Shown: one piece after another, positions 1 to 8,262 of the stretch
Layout: every line of letters starts with the position of its first letter
Position numbering within the stretch: the stretch's first letter is position 1
Assembly (NCBI GenBank): GCA_022827195.1
Contig: JAJDTL010000006.1
Location: 1 to 64,000, forward strand
Direction of reading: 5' to 3'
DNA from: Caldilineaceae bacterium
GTDB taxonomy: Bacteria; Chloroflexota; Anaerolineae; Caldilineales; Caldilineaceae
DNA: 64,000 bases
Notes under the pieces: generated by a model
Told to the model about the DNA's origin: nothing
Database searches by the model: none
Seen by the model: the letters and a program-made list of their open reading frames with translations, nothing else
Translations under genes and position numbers: made by a program

Positions 1-125
1 ATCGCAGCACGACCAACTTTGTCGTCAATCTCATCGCCGGGCTGATCGCCTACACTTGGCAACCCAAGAAGCCATCTCTCCATCTCTCTGACAAAGATAT
101 GGCTTTCTTGCCGGCCCTAATCTAA
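1..125 (+). mobile_element. 3' end of an insertion-sequence transposase gene (partial)
   Basis: The third forward frame is open from the window edge to a TAA at 123-125. It encodes about 40 residues with the motif NFVVNLIAGLIAYTWQPKKP, a tail I associate with DDE transposases of the IS4/IS5/IS982 type; the exact family is uncertain. The rest of the gene lies outside the window. The IS end probably falls within about 15 bases after the stop, because DUF1156-methylase sequence is readable from about position 140. No terminal inverted repeat can be verified from one end alone. Confidence 0.6.
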
Positions 126-1087
126 CTCCGAACTCGGGTTACTACGCCTTCAAACAGTCGGAGAAAAGGGGCGATTCAGGTTTTATAAGCACAGGTTGGG
201 AAACCTTTCTCGATGCTGCTATCCGTGCAGGCTTTACCGTGGGTGGCACTTGGCCGATGAGAACAGAACGCCAAGGCCGCATGGTCGGTAACGCAACAAA
301 CGCCCTAGCCTCCAGCATCGTACTCGCATGCCGGGCCCGACACGCCGACGCACCGATGGCCACGCGGGGTGAATTCGTTGACGCGCTTAAGTCGGAGCTG
401 CCCGCGGCGCTGCGTACGATGCAGGCCGGCAACATCGCGCCCGTTGACCTCGCCCAGGCCGCCATCGGCCCCGGCATGGCCGTCTTCAGCCGCTACGCAC
501 GCGTCCTCGACGTCAGCGGACGGCCCCTCTCGGTGCGCGACGCCCTCACGCTCATTAACCAGACACTCGAAGAGACCCTCGCCGAGCAGGAAGGCGACTT
601 CGACGCCGACACCCGCTGGGCCGTCGCCTGGTTCGAGCAGGCCGGCTTCCTTGAAGGCGAGTTCGGCGTCGCCGAAACGCTCTCCAAGGCCAAGAACACC
701 AGCGTCGACGGCATGATCGAGGCCGGTATCCTCAAAGCCGGCGGCGGCAAAGTGCGCCTGCTGCGCGCCGAAGAGCTGCCCGCAGACTGGGACCCGCAGA
801 CCGACCGCCGCCGCACCGTCTGGGAGGTCGTGCATCACCTCGTGCGCGTGCACGGGCACGAGGGCGAAGCAGGGGCCGCACAACTGCTCGCCAAAATGCC
901 CGCCGACGCCGAACGCGCCCGCGAGCTCGCCTACCGCCTCTACCGCATCTGCGAATTGAAGAACCGCAGCCAGGCCGCCCTGGGGTATAATGCCCTCGTA
1001 CAAAGCTGGCCGGAGATCGCCCGCCTCACCCGCGAACTCCCGCAGGCGGAGCAGGCAACATTGCTCAGCGAGGCCGGGGGCCCATAG
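126..1087 (+). pseudogene. DUF1156 (COG1743-type) DNA adenine methylase, C-terminal part only
   Basis: The reading frame is open from about 126 to a TAG at 1085-1087 with no start codon at its head. It opens with YYAFKQ, then GFISTGWETFLDAA, TWPMRTE and NALASSIVL, which match the C-terminal third of DUF1156 adenine-specific DNA methylases. The SAM-binding and NPPY catalytic regions are missing and would lie on the other side of the adjoining IS, so this piece should be inactive as a methylase. Family members commonly neighbour DUF499 ATPases in defence islands, and one is present here at 3634. An internal GTG at 239 could start a 282-residue peptide, but homology continues upstream of it. The stop overlaps the next start as TAGTG. 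Confidence 0.78.
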
Positions 1088-1407
1088 TGACCAACAGCGA
1101 GACAGTCGTTGATACGATGGTAGAGCGCATCGTCGCACGCTTCCACCCCGCGCGTATCCTGCTCTTCGGCTCGCGGGCACGCGGAACGGACAACCGCTGG
1201 AGCGACGTCGACCTACTCGTCGTCATGGAAGAGGTAGCGGATAAACGCCGCGCTGCAGTCGAAATGCGGCGGACATTGAGCGACCTGCCGGTTAGCAAAG
1301 ATATAATCGTGACTACGCCGGAGGAGATTGCGCGGCGCGGTCACATAGTTGGAACTGTCCTCCGCGCCGCGCTGCGCGAGGGGAAGGTTGTGTATGAACG
1401 GAGCTGA
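1087..1407 (+). CDS. MNT-type minimal nucleotidyltransferase (antitoxin of a HEPN/MNT pair)
   Basis: This 106-residue protein has the nucleotidyltransferase signature GSRARGTDNRWSDVDLLVV at about residues 28-46: the GS motif followed by the D-x-D metal-binding pair. It lacks further domains, as is usual for minimal nucleotidyltransferases. In studied HEPN/MNT pairs the MNT protein is the antitoxin and modifies the HEPN RNase by nucleotidylation; that role is inferred here. The GTG start shares one base with the methylase stop, and the gene overlaps the downstream HEPN gene by 14 bases, so all three appear translationally coupled. Confidence 0.88.
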   Translation: MTNSETVVDTMVERIVARFHPARILLFGSRARGTDNRWSDVDLLVVMEEVADKRRAAVEMRRTLSDLPVSKDIIVTTPEEIARRGHIVGTVLRAALREGKVVYERS

Positions 1408-1822
1408 TGTAGTCGTGCAAGAGGCCAGGCGATGGCTGCAGTTCTCCGCGGAGGACCTTGATGTCGCCCAGCGCCTGCTGAGGGACCGTTTGTCAGCCCC
1501 CCGTCACGTCTGCTGGCTCTCTCAGCAAGCTGCAGAGAAGGCGCTGAAAGCCGCCCTGGTGCTGGAGGAAATTGACTTTCCTTATACGCACGACCTGAAC
1601 GTTCTGCGGAATCTGCTGCCGGACAGTTGGATCCTGCGGCCTGACCATTCTGAATTGGCTGATTTGACCGAGTGGGCAGTGGAAGCCAGATATCCCGGCG
1701 AGTGGCCCGAGGCTACCGAGTCAGATGCGGTCCGTGCCGAGTCGGAGGCCCGTGCCACGCGCGATTCTGTAGCGACAGAGTTCCAAAGGCGCGATATCAA
1801 CGTGGATCAGAGCGCAAAATGA
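1394..1822 (+). CDS. HEPN-domain protein (putative RNase toxin)
   Basis: A roughly 142-residue all-helical protein of the HEPN family. It contains the helix AEDLDVAQRLL, then HVCWLSQQAAEKALKAALV, the typical hydrophobic core helix, and YTHDLNVL. ATG 1394 was chosen because it overlaps the MNT gene by 14 bases; an in-frame upstream start at 1349 would bury far more of the MNT gene. HEPN proteins of this class are often endoribonucleases held in check by the partner MNT enzyme. The C-terminal tail (from about residue 100) is charged and less conserved-looking. Third-position GC appears lower than in the methylase and DUF499 genes, consistent with the pair being a separate acquired module. Confidence 0.85.
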   Translation: MNGADVVVQEARRWLQFSAEDLDVAQRLLRDRLSAPRHVCWLSQQAAEKALKAALVLEEIDFPYTHDLNVLRNLLPDSWILRPDHSELADLTEWAVEARYPGEWPEATESDAVRAESEARATRDSVATEFQRRDINVDQSAK

Positions 1823-1858
1823 AGTCTGCTCCTCTTTCTTCTGTGGAGTAGTGAAGAT

Positions 1859-2971
1859 ATGGACGACACACACAACGACAGCGGCCTGCAGCTACCCGAT
1901 CTCTACATTGAGAACTTCCGCGGCATCAGGAAACTGTCGATCCCGCGTCTGGGGCGGGTGACGCTGCTGGCGGGGCGTAACGGCGTGGGCAAGACGACCG
2001 CGCTGGACGCCATCAGGGTCTACGCAGCGCGCGGGCGACATCAAGCGCTGGCCCGCGTCTTGGATGTTCACGACGAGATCACTACGCCCAGTGATCCTCG
2101 CAAAGATGGAACAGTTCACATCAACTGGGCGGCGCTGTTCTATGAGCGCAGCATTCGCGAGGAAGCGCCTGTGTCGATCGGTCCAAGAGAAAAGACAGGT
2201 CAGCTAAGGATCAGAGCAATTGTCCCGGACTACGGGGATCCTGCATTTTCTCGCATGTCGCATACACTCCTGCATCGTCTTTCGGAAGACGGTCTGCCAC
2301 TGTTTGAGGTCGATTGCCAAGGGCACGCCTACTTTCTCATACCGCTTGCCTCTGGTGGGAGCGCGTCGAGCGTTGAAGAGTTGCTTCCGGAAATAAAGTG
2401 CGAACTCGTTGGCCCGGGCGCGCTGGCGCGGTCCGACATGGCGCGTATGTGGAACAAGGTCGCCCTGACCGATGACGAAGAGAGAATCGCGCGGTCTATT
2501 GGGTTGACTTGCGGCCTTGAAGTCAACCGCGTCGGCATGATCGGCGACGACGTACGTGAGAACGGGGGCGACCGGCTGCGGGGCCTCGTCAGGCTCAAGA
2601 GCGATAAGCGTCCAGTACCGTTGCGAAGCCTCGGCGAAGGCGCGATACGGCTATTCGGCGTCGCCTTGGCGCTCGCCAACAGCCGCGATGGTTTCCTCCT
2701 CATTGACGAAGCCGAGAACGGCATTCACCACTCCGTGCAGCGAAATTACTGGAGCATAGTGTTACAGACCGCCCACGAAAATAACGTGCAAGTATTCGCC
2801 ACTACGCACAGTTGGGATTGCGTTCGAGGCTTCGCCCAAGCGGCCGTAGAAAATGAGAACGTCGAAGGCGTGCTGGTACGCCTCGAAAAGGAAGAAGACG
2901 GCCTGCGCGCCGTCCGCTACTCAGAAGACGATCTCAAGATAGCAGCCGATCAACGCATTGAGGTCAGGTAA
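1859..2971 (+). CDS. AAA family ATPase of the AAA_15/OLD type (likely defence effector sensor)
   Basis: A 370-residue SMC/OLD-like ATPase. It begins with LYIENFRGIRKLSIP, the usual opening of recombination/OLD ATPases. It has Walker A GRNGVGKT at residues 39-46, an ABC-like signature SLGEG near 257, Walker B FLLIDEAENG near 279, and a TTHSWD switch His near 314. A partner TOPRIM gene starts four bases after its stop. ATPase plus separate TOPRIM protein is the layout of PARIS (AriA/AriB) and resembles a split OLD nuclease. A role in phage or plasmid sensing is therefore inferred, not shown. GC content looks lower than in the flanking defence genes. Confidence 0.85.
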   Translation: MDDTHNDSGLQLPDLYIENFRGIRKLSIPRLGRVTLLAGRNGVGKTTALDAIRVYAARGRHQALARVLDVHDEITTPSDPRKDGTVHINWAALFYERSIREEAPVSIGPREKTGQLRIRAIVPDYGDPAFSRMSHTLLHRLSEDGLPLFEVDCQGHAYFLIPLASGGSASSVEELLPEIKCELVGPGALARSDMARMWNKVALTDDEERIARSIGLTCGLEVNRVGMIGDDVRENGGDRLRGLVRLKSDKRPVPLRSLGEGAIRLFGVALALANSRDGFLLIDEAENGIHHSVQRNYWSIVLQTAHENNVQVFATTHSWDCVRGFAQAAVENENVEGVLVRLEKEEDGLRAVRYSEDDLKIAADQRIEVR

Positions 2972-2975
2972 GGCT

Positions 2976-3620
2976 ATGCAAGAATCCGACACGCAACCTC
3001 GTGTGTTGCTCGTTGAAGGGCCGGATGACAAGCACGTCGTTATTCATCTGAGTGAGGGCAGTGGATTGGAGCAGAATTTCTGGATTATCGAGAAGGCAGG
3101 CAAAGATACGCTGCTTGATTCAATCGTACTGGAAGCCAGAACCCCCGGACGCAGTGTCATGGGTGTTGTATTGGACGCAAACGATGACCCGAACGCGCGC
3201 TGGCAAGCTGTGTCCGACAGGCTGCACAAATTGCGGCAGGAAGACCACTTCGACCTTCCCGACCTGCCTGCTCAACCCGAGCCGGGCGGGACCATTATCG
3301 AAGGCAGGCTGCGCATCGGCATCTGGCTGATGCCCGACAACCGTTCAACCGGAGAACTCGAAGATTTCGTCGGCAGCATGATTCCGTCCGGCGATCCGGT
3401 GTGGCCGCGGGCCCAAGCCTACATCGACGGCATTCCACCAAATGATCGTAAGTTCGCGCCCGGCAAAATCCAGCGGGCTAAGGTCCACGCCTGGCTGGCG
3501 ACTAGAGAGTCTCCCCGCCCCCTGGGCTTGTCGATCAGGGCTGGGGACCTGGACACCAGCGGATCAAACACCACTACTTTCGTAAACTGGCTGCGAGTAC
3601 TGTTCAAAGAAATGTCGTAA
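2976..3620 (+). CDS. DUF3226-like TOPRIM-fold protein, partner of the upstream ATPase
   Basis: About 214 residues. The N-terminal LLVEGPDDKHVV and the middle GVVLDANDD fit the conserved Glu and D-x-D of a TOPRIM metal site. WLMPDNRSTGELEDF near the middle and FVNWLRVLF at the C-terminus are characteristic of DUF3226 proteins as I know them. TOPRIM partners of OLD/AAA_15 ATPases act as nucleases or toxins in defence systems; the activity here is inferred. ATG 2976 was preferred over a TTG at 2958 because it follows a purine-rich stretch and leaves a 4-base spacing from the ATPase stop. The pair is flanked by HEPN/MNT and DUF499 genes. Confidence 0.8.
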   Translation: MQESDTQPRVLLVEGPDDKHVVIHLSEGSGLEQNFWIIEKAGKDTLLDSIVLEARTPGRSVMGVVLDANDDPNARWQAVSDRLHKLRQEDHFDLPDLPAQPEPGGTIIEGRLRIGIWLMPDNRSTGELEDFVGSMIPSGDPVWPRAQAYIDGIPPNDRKFAPGKIQRAKVHAWLATRESPRPLGLSIRAGDLDTSGSNTTTFVNWLRVLFKEMS

Positions 3621-3633
3621 GCGAGAAAGCTCA

Positions 3634-6600
3634 ATGGCAACTACCAATCCAGAACGCGTCGGCCTCGCACTGGAACTACTGAAATCAGGCTTGGCGCCCT
3701 ATGTATCGCGCGAGTTTGTCGCCCGCTATAAAGGACGCGCCAAAGCCGAACTGGAACGAATCTTTGACAGACCCCACGACCAAAGACGCATCTTCTCCCA
3801 CACCGAGCCGACCAAGCCGTTCCACCACATGGATGTCACCGACCTGCTGCGCGTGATGTGGGTGTCGTGGAACGACGTCTTCTCCTTGACCTTGGGCCGC
3901 TTGGAACGCAGTCTCGTTAGCGAACTGCGGGAGTATCGCAATGCATGGGCGCACCAGGAACGCTTCTCCGGCGATGATACAATCCGGATGCTGGACTCCG
4001 CACAGCGCCTGCTGACCGCCGTCTCCTCCAACCAGGCCCCCCAAGTCGAAAAAATGAAGAGCGAGTTGCAGCGCCTGCGCTTCGAAGAGCAGGCCCGCAG
4101 CCAGCGCCGTCGCATCCCAGCCCCTGCCACCGCGACCGCCTCCAGCGGCCTTCCCGCCTGGCGCGAAGTAGTCAACCCCCACCCCGACGTCGCCAGCGGC
4201 CACTACCAACAGGCCGAGTTCGCCGCCGACCTCTGGCAGGTGCACCTCGGCGAAGGCGCCTCCGAATATAGCAATCCGGCCGAGTTTTTCCGCCGCACCT
4301 ACCCTACGCAGAGTCTCAAGGGGCTGCTCGCAAACGGCATGCAGCGCCTCAGCGGCCAGGGCGGCGAACCCGTCGTCCAGCTCCAGACCAACTTCGGCGG
4401 CGGCAAGACCCACTCCATGCTCGCCCTCTACCACCTTTTCTCCGGCGCACGGCCCGACGCGCTGGCCGGCATCGACGAGATCATGCAGACCGCCGGCGTG
4501 ACCGACCTACCCCGCGTCAACCGCGTCGTCCTCGTCGGCAACCGCATCTCTCCCGGCAACCCGGTCACAAAGCCCGACGGCACCGAGGTCCGCACCCTCT
4601 GGGGCGAGCTCGCCTGGCAGCTGGGCGAGGCCGCCGGCGGCCCGGCCGCAGCGCGCGCCGCCTTCGACCGCGTACGCGCCGACGACGAACAGGCCACCAA
4701 TCCCGGCGACAGGCTGCGCCAGCTCCTCATCGACTACGGCCCCGCTCTCATCCTCATCGACGAATGGGTCGCCTACGCCCGCCAGCTCCACGACGAGAGC
4801 GACCTGCCCGCAGGCTCCTTCGAGACCCAGTTCACCTTCGCCCAGAACCTCTCCGAGTCGGCCAAGCTGCCGCCCAACTGCCTCCTCGTCATCAGCCTGC
4901 CCGCCTCCGACCGCCCCGGCGAGCGCACCGGCTCCGACGACATCGAGGTCGGCGGCGTGCGCGGCCGCGAGGCGCTCATGCGGCTGGGCAACGTCGTCGG
5001 CCGCGTCGACTCCTCCTGGCGGCCCGCCAGCGCCGACGAGAGCTTCGAAATCGTACGCCGCCGCCTCTTCCAGCCCATCGCCGGCGCCGGCTTCACCACG
5101 CGCGACAACGTCGCCCGCGCCTTCGTCGAAACCTACCGCGCCAAGCCGGATGAGTTCCCCGTCGGCACGGCCGAAGGCGACTACGAAAAACGCATGCGCG
5201 AGGCCTACCCCATCCACCCGGAGGTCTTCGAGCGCCTCTACTCCGACTGGTCCACGCTGCCCAGCTTCCAGCGCACGCGCGGCGTCCTGCGCCTCATGGC
5301 CGCCGTCATCCACACCCTCTGGGAGTCCGGCGACCGCAATCCGCTCATCTTGCCCGCCAGCATCCCTCTCGACGACGGCCGCGTCCAGTTCGAGCTGACG
5401 CGCTACCTCCCCCCCAACTGGACCCCGGTGATCGAGCGCGACATCGACGGCGCTGGCTCGCGGCCCGTCCAGCTCGACGGCACCGTCGCCAACCTCGGCC
5501 GCCACAATGCCTGCCGCCGCGTCGCCCGCACCCTCTTTCTCGGCTCCGCACCCATGCCCTCCGCCGCCAACCAGGGCCTGGACGAACGCCGCATCAAGCT
5601 CGGCTGCGCCATGCCCGGCGAAAGTGTCTCCGACTTCGGCGACGCCCTGCGCCGCCTCGCCGACAGCTCCGCCTACCTCTACCGCGACGGCACCCGCTAC
5701 TGGTATTCGACCCAGCCGACCGTCGCCAACCTGGCCGCCGAACGCGCCGAGGACCTGAAGCGCGAGCCGCACAAGGTCGAACGCGAGATCGAAAAACGTC
5801 TGCGCGCCGACCTCAAGGTGAAGGGCGAGTTCAAGCACGTTCACCTCTTCCCCGAGTCGGGACACGACGTCCAGGATGACATGGAGGTGGGGCTGGTCGT
5901 ACTTGGCGTGACCGCGACCCACACCAGCGGAGCCCAGGACAGTCCGGCCCTGCGAGCAGCCAAAGAGGTCCTCGAGTCAAGAGGAACAACCCCGCGCCTG
6001 TTTCGCAACGCGCTCGTCTTCGTCGCCGCCGACGAGGCCCGTCACCAGGACCTCGACCAGGCCGTCAGGCGCTATCTGGGCTGGCGCTCGATCCTCGACG
6101 ACCGCGACTCGCTCGACCTCCCGCCCCACCAGGTGCGCCAGGCCCAGCAGCAGGCCGAATCTGCCGACGGCACGGTCGACGCCCGTATCGGCGAGGCCTA
6201 CCCCTGGCTGCTCGCGCCCGGCCAGAGTAGCCCCCAGGCGCCCGTCGCCTGGCAGGCGATCCGCCTGCGCGGCTCTGGCCCCCTCGCCGAGCAGGCCGGC
6301 CGCCGCCTCATCAACGACGAGATGCTGGTGACCGCGATGGCCGGCTCGCGCCTCCGCATGGAGCTCGACCGGGTCCCGCTCTGGCGCGGCAACCACGTCG
6401 CCGTCGGCCAGCTCGTCGACGACTTCGCCCGCTACATCTACCTGCCCCGCCTACAGGAGCCCGCCGTGCTGCTCGACGCCGTTCGCGACGGCGTCTCCCT
6501 CCTGACCTGGACCCACGACTCCTTCGCCTACGGCGACGACTACAACGAGGGCGAGGAGCGCTACCCCGGCCTGCGCGCCGGCCAGACCCTTTTCATCAAC

Positions 6601-7005
6601 GAGACCTCCTCCGGCCTCCTCGTCAAGCCGGACGTCGCCCAGCGCCAGATGCAAGAGGAGGCCAGGCCGGACCCCGACGCGGAGCCCGCCCCCACCCCGG
6701 CCCCCGGACCAAGTCCAGTACCCGGCCCTGACCCTGACCCAGTTCAGCCTTCACCCCCGCCGCCGCCAAAGCCAAACCGCTACCACGGCTCCGTAAAGCT
6801 GGACCCGACGCGCGCCGGGCGCGACGCCGGTCAGATCGCCGAGGAGGTCATCGCACACCTGTCCGGCCTGCCCGGCGCGCGCGTACTGCTGACCTTGGAG
6901 ATCGAAGCCGACATCCCCGCCGGCGCCACCGACGAAATCGTCCGCATCGTCAACGAAAACAGCCGCACCCTGAAGTTCGACGACAGCGGCTTCGAAAGCG
7001 ACTAA
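3634..7005 (+). CDS. DUF499 (COG1483-type) AAA+ ATPase with N-terminal HEPN_Swt1-like domain
   Basis: A 1123-residue protein. Residues 1-135 look like a Swt1-type HEPN domain: a helical segment ending in RNAWAH (102-107), which satisfies the R-x4-H ribonuclease motif. A low-complexity linker (160-180) follows. The DUF499 ATPase core has Walker A TNFGGGKT near 252-259 and Walker B LILIDEW near 372-378. A proline-rich linker sits near 1005-1040, and a compact C-terminal domain ends in NSRTLKFDDSGFESD. DUF499 ATPases recur next to DUF1156 methylases in defence islands, here represented by the truncated methylase at 126. Molecular function is not established. It is markedly GC-rich compared with the two modules just upstream. 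Confidence 0.85.
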   Translation: MATTNPERVGLALELLKSGLAPYVSREFVARYKGRAKAELERIFDRPHDQRRIFSHTEPTKPFHHMDVTDLLRVMWVSWNDVFSLTLGRLERSLVSELREYRNAWAHQERFSGDDTIRMLDSAQRLLTAVSSNQAPQVEKMKSELQRLRFEEQARSQRRRIPAPATATASSGLPAWREVVNPHPDVASGHYQQAEFAADLWQVHLGEGASEYSNPAEFFRRTYPTQSLKGLLANGMQRLSGQGGEPVVQLQTNFGGGKTHSMLALYHLFSGARPDALAGIDEIMQTAGVTDLPRVNRVVLVGNRISPGNPVTKPDGTEVRTLWGELAWQLGEAAGGPAAARAAFDRVRADDEQATNPGDRLRQLLIDYGPALILIDEWVAYARQLHDESDLPAGSFETQFTFAQNLSESAKLPPNCLLVISLPASDRPGERTGSDDIEVGGVRGREALMRLGNVVGRVDSSWRPASADESFEIVRRRLFQPIAGAGFTTRDNVARAFVETYRAKPDEFPVGTAEGDYEKRMREAYPIHPEVFERLYSDWSTLPSFQRTRGVLRLMAAVIHTLWESGDRNPLILPASIPLDDGRVQFELTRYLPPNWTPVIERDIDGAGSRPVQLDGTVANLGRHNACRRVARTLFLGSAPMPSAANQGLDERRIKLGCAMPGESVSDFGDALRRLADSSAYLYRDGTRYWYSTQPTVANLAAERAEDLKREPHKVEREIEKRLRADLKVKGEFKHVHLFPESGHDVQDDMEVGLVVLGVTATHTSGAQDSPALRAAKEVLESRGTTPRLFRNALVFVAADEARHQDLDQAVRRYLGWRSILDDRDSLDLPPHQVRQAQQQAESADGTVDARIGEAYPWLLAPGQSSPQAPVAWQAIRLRGSGPLAEQAGRRLINDEMLVTAMAGSRLRMELDRVPLWRGNHVAVGQLVDDFARYIYLPRLQEPAVLLDAVRDGVSLLTWTHDSFAYGDDYNEGEERYPGLRAGQTLFINETSSGLLVKPDVAQRQMQEEARPDPDAEPAPTPAPGPSPVPGPDPDPVQPSPPPPPKPNRYHGSVKLDPTRAGRDAGQIAEEVIAHLSGLPGARVLLTLEIEADIPAGATDEIVRIVNENSRTLKFDDSGFESD

Positions 7006-7126
7006 GAACCGAAAGTCCCCAAGTCCAACGTCCTCCACCCTGCTGGATTCCCTTGTTGGCCGGCGACTACGAAGCCTGTATGTAAGAAACTCCTTCAACT
7101 TCATTCGCAAGCAATCCAAACACAGC

Positions 7127-7209
7127 CCTTCGTGTGAATTCGTGTTCTTCGTGGATCGTTGAGCAGTTGCAGGCTCCACCGCCAGGCCACTTGACGACCG
7201 AAGGACGCC
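7127..7209. repeat. Dispersed intergenic repeat, copy 1
   Basis: A stretch of about 80 bases that recurs at 37105-37187. The first 32 bases differ at one position; after that, similarity is patchy but includes GTTGCAGGC and GCGACCGA-like blocks. The core carries three TTCGTG units spaced about 10 bases apart. It occupies most of the 297-base gap between the DUF499 gene and ctaA, in which I see no gene. Confidence 0.75.
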
Positions 7210-7302
7210 AATTTGGAATCTGACTCCACCCCTGTGGCATCATGGGCACGGCAGAAATCTTTCCTGCGTGAAAACGATACGAAACGAGGCAACGCCAACC
7301 CC

Positions 7303-8262
7303 ATGAAAGCCCCCGTCCTGGCCTGGACCACCCTGTCCGTCAACATAATCGTCATACTGCAGGGCGCCCTCGTGCGGGCCACCGGCTCCGGCGCCGGCTG
7401 CGGCCGCGACTGGCCCCGCTGCCAGGGCGAACTCGTGCCGCTCGACCACGGGCTGGCCACCTGGCTCGAATTCTCCCACCGCGTCCTCTCCGGCCTGGCC
7501 CTGCTCATGGGTATCTGGCTGCTCGTGAAAGCGGTCCGCCTGCGCCGCCAACTGCCCGGCCTCCTCTTCTTCGCCGTCCTCTCAGCCGTCCTCCTCCTGA
7601 TCGAGGCCCTCATCGGCGCCTTCACAGTCCTGACCGGCCTCACCGGCGACAATGTCTCCGTCGCCCGCGGCCTGCTCGTCGCATTTCACCTGCTCAACTC
7701 CATGCTGCTGGTCGGCGCGCTCGCGCTTGCCACCGCCCACGCCTACCCCGGGCACACCTGGCCGCCCGGCTGGACGGGTCAGACCGGCCTCAAGCTCCTC
7801 ATCGGCGCCGGCCTGTTGGGCATGTTGCTCCTCATCTTTTCGGGCGGCATCTCCGCCATGGGCAACACCATGTTCCCGCCCGAGTCGCTGCAGGAGGGCT
7901 TGCGCGACGACCTCAGCCCCGCCGCTCATCCGCTCATTCGCCTGCGCATTCTACACCCGTTCCTCGGCATCGGCGTCGGCCTCTACCTCTGGCTGAGCTT
8001 CGCCGCCACCGGCTGGCTCAAGCCCGCGCCCCACCTGCGCCGTCTCCGCATCCTGCTCCTCGCCGTCTACGCCGTTCAGCTCGTCGTCGGCACCGTAAAC
8101 CTGGCACTGCTGGGTCCGATTCCGCTCCAGCTTCTCCACCTTGCCTTCGCCGTAGCGGCTTTCGGCCTCTGGTCCGTCGTCGGCTGGCTGACCCTCAGCG
8201 CGCCCCGCAGCGCCGCCGCCCAATCCGTTCCCTGGCAAGTCAAAAAGGTCCAGCCTTCATGA
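7303..8262 (+). CDS. ctaA: Heme A synthase
   Basis: A roughly 319-residue integral membrane protein with about eight hydrophobic segments in two similar halves. It has the four His expected to bind hemes: FSHRVLSGL, AFHLLNSM, LHPFLGIG and LLHLAFAV. A Cys pair (GCGRDWPRC) lies in the first extracellular loop, as in Bacillus-type CtaA. It converts heme O to heme A for cytochrome c oxidase in the cytoplasmic membrane. ATG 7303 (MKAPVLAW) was chosen because it begins the first membrane helix; an upstream in-frame start at 7213 would add a charged tail not expected in the family. The stop overlaps the ctaB start as ATGA. Confidence 0.9.
   Translation: MKAPVLAWTTLSVNIIVILQGALVRATGSGAGCGRDWPRCQGELVPLDHGLATWLEFSHRVLSGLALLMGIWLLVKAVRLRRQLPGLLFFAVLSAVLLLIEALIGAFTVLTGLTGDNVSVARGLLVAFHLLNSMLLVGALALATAHAYPGHTWPPGWTGQTGLKLLIGAGLLGMLLLIFSGGISAMGNTMFPPESLQEGLRDDLSPAAHPLIRLRILHPFLGIGVGLYLWLSFAATGWLKPAPHLRRLRILLLAVYAVQLVVGTVNLALLGPIPLQLLHLAFAVAAFGLWSVVGWLTLSAPRSAAAQSVPWQVKKVQPS

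Noticed and set aside
4507..5922. Minus-strand frame of 471 residues across the DUF499 gene
   Set aside because: High GC leaves long open antisense frames; the composition is Gly/Ala/Val/Asp-biased without motifs, and the plus strand has Walker motifs and family features.
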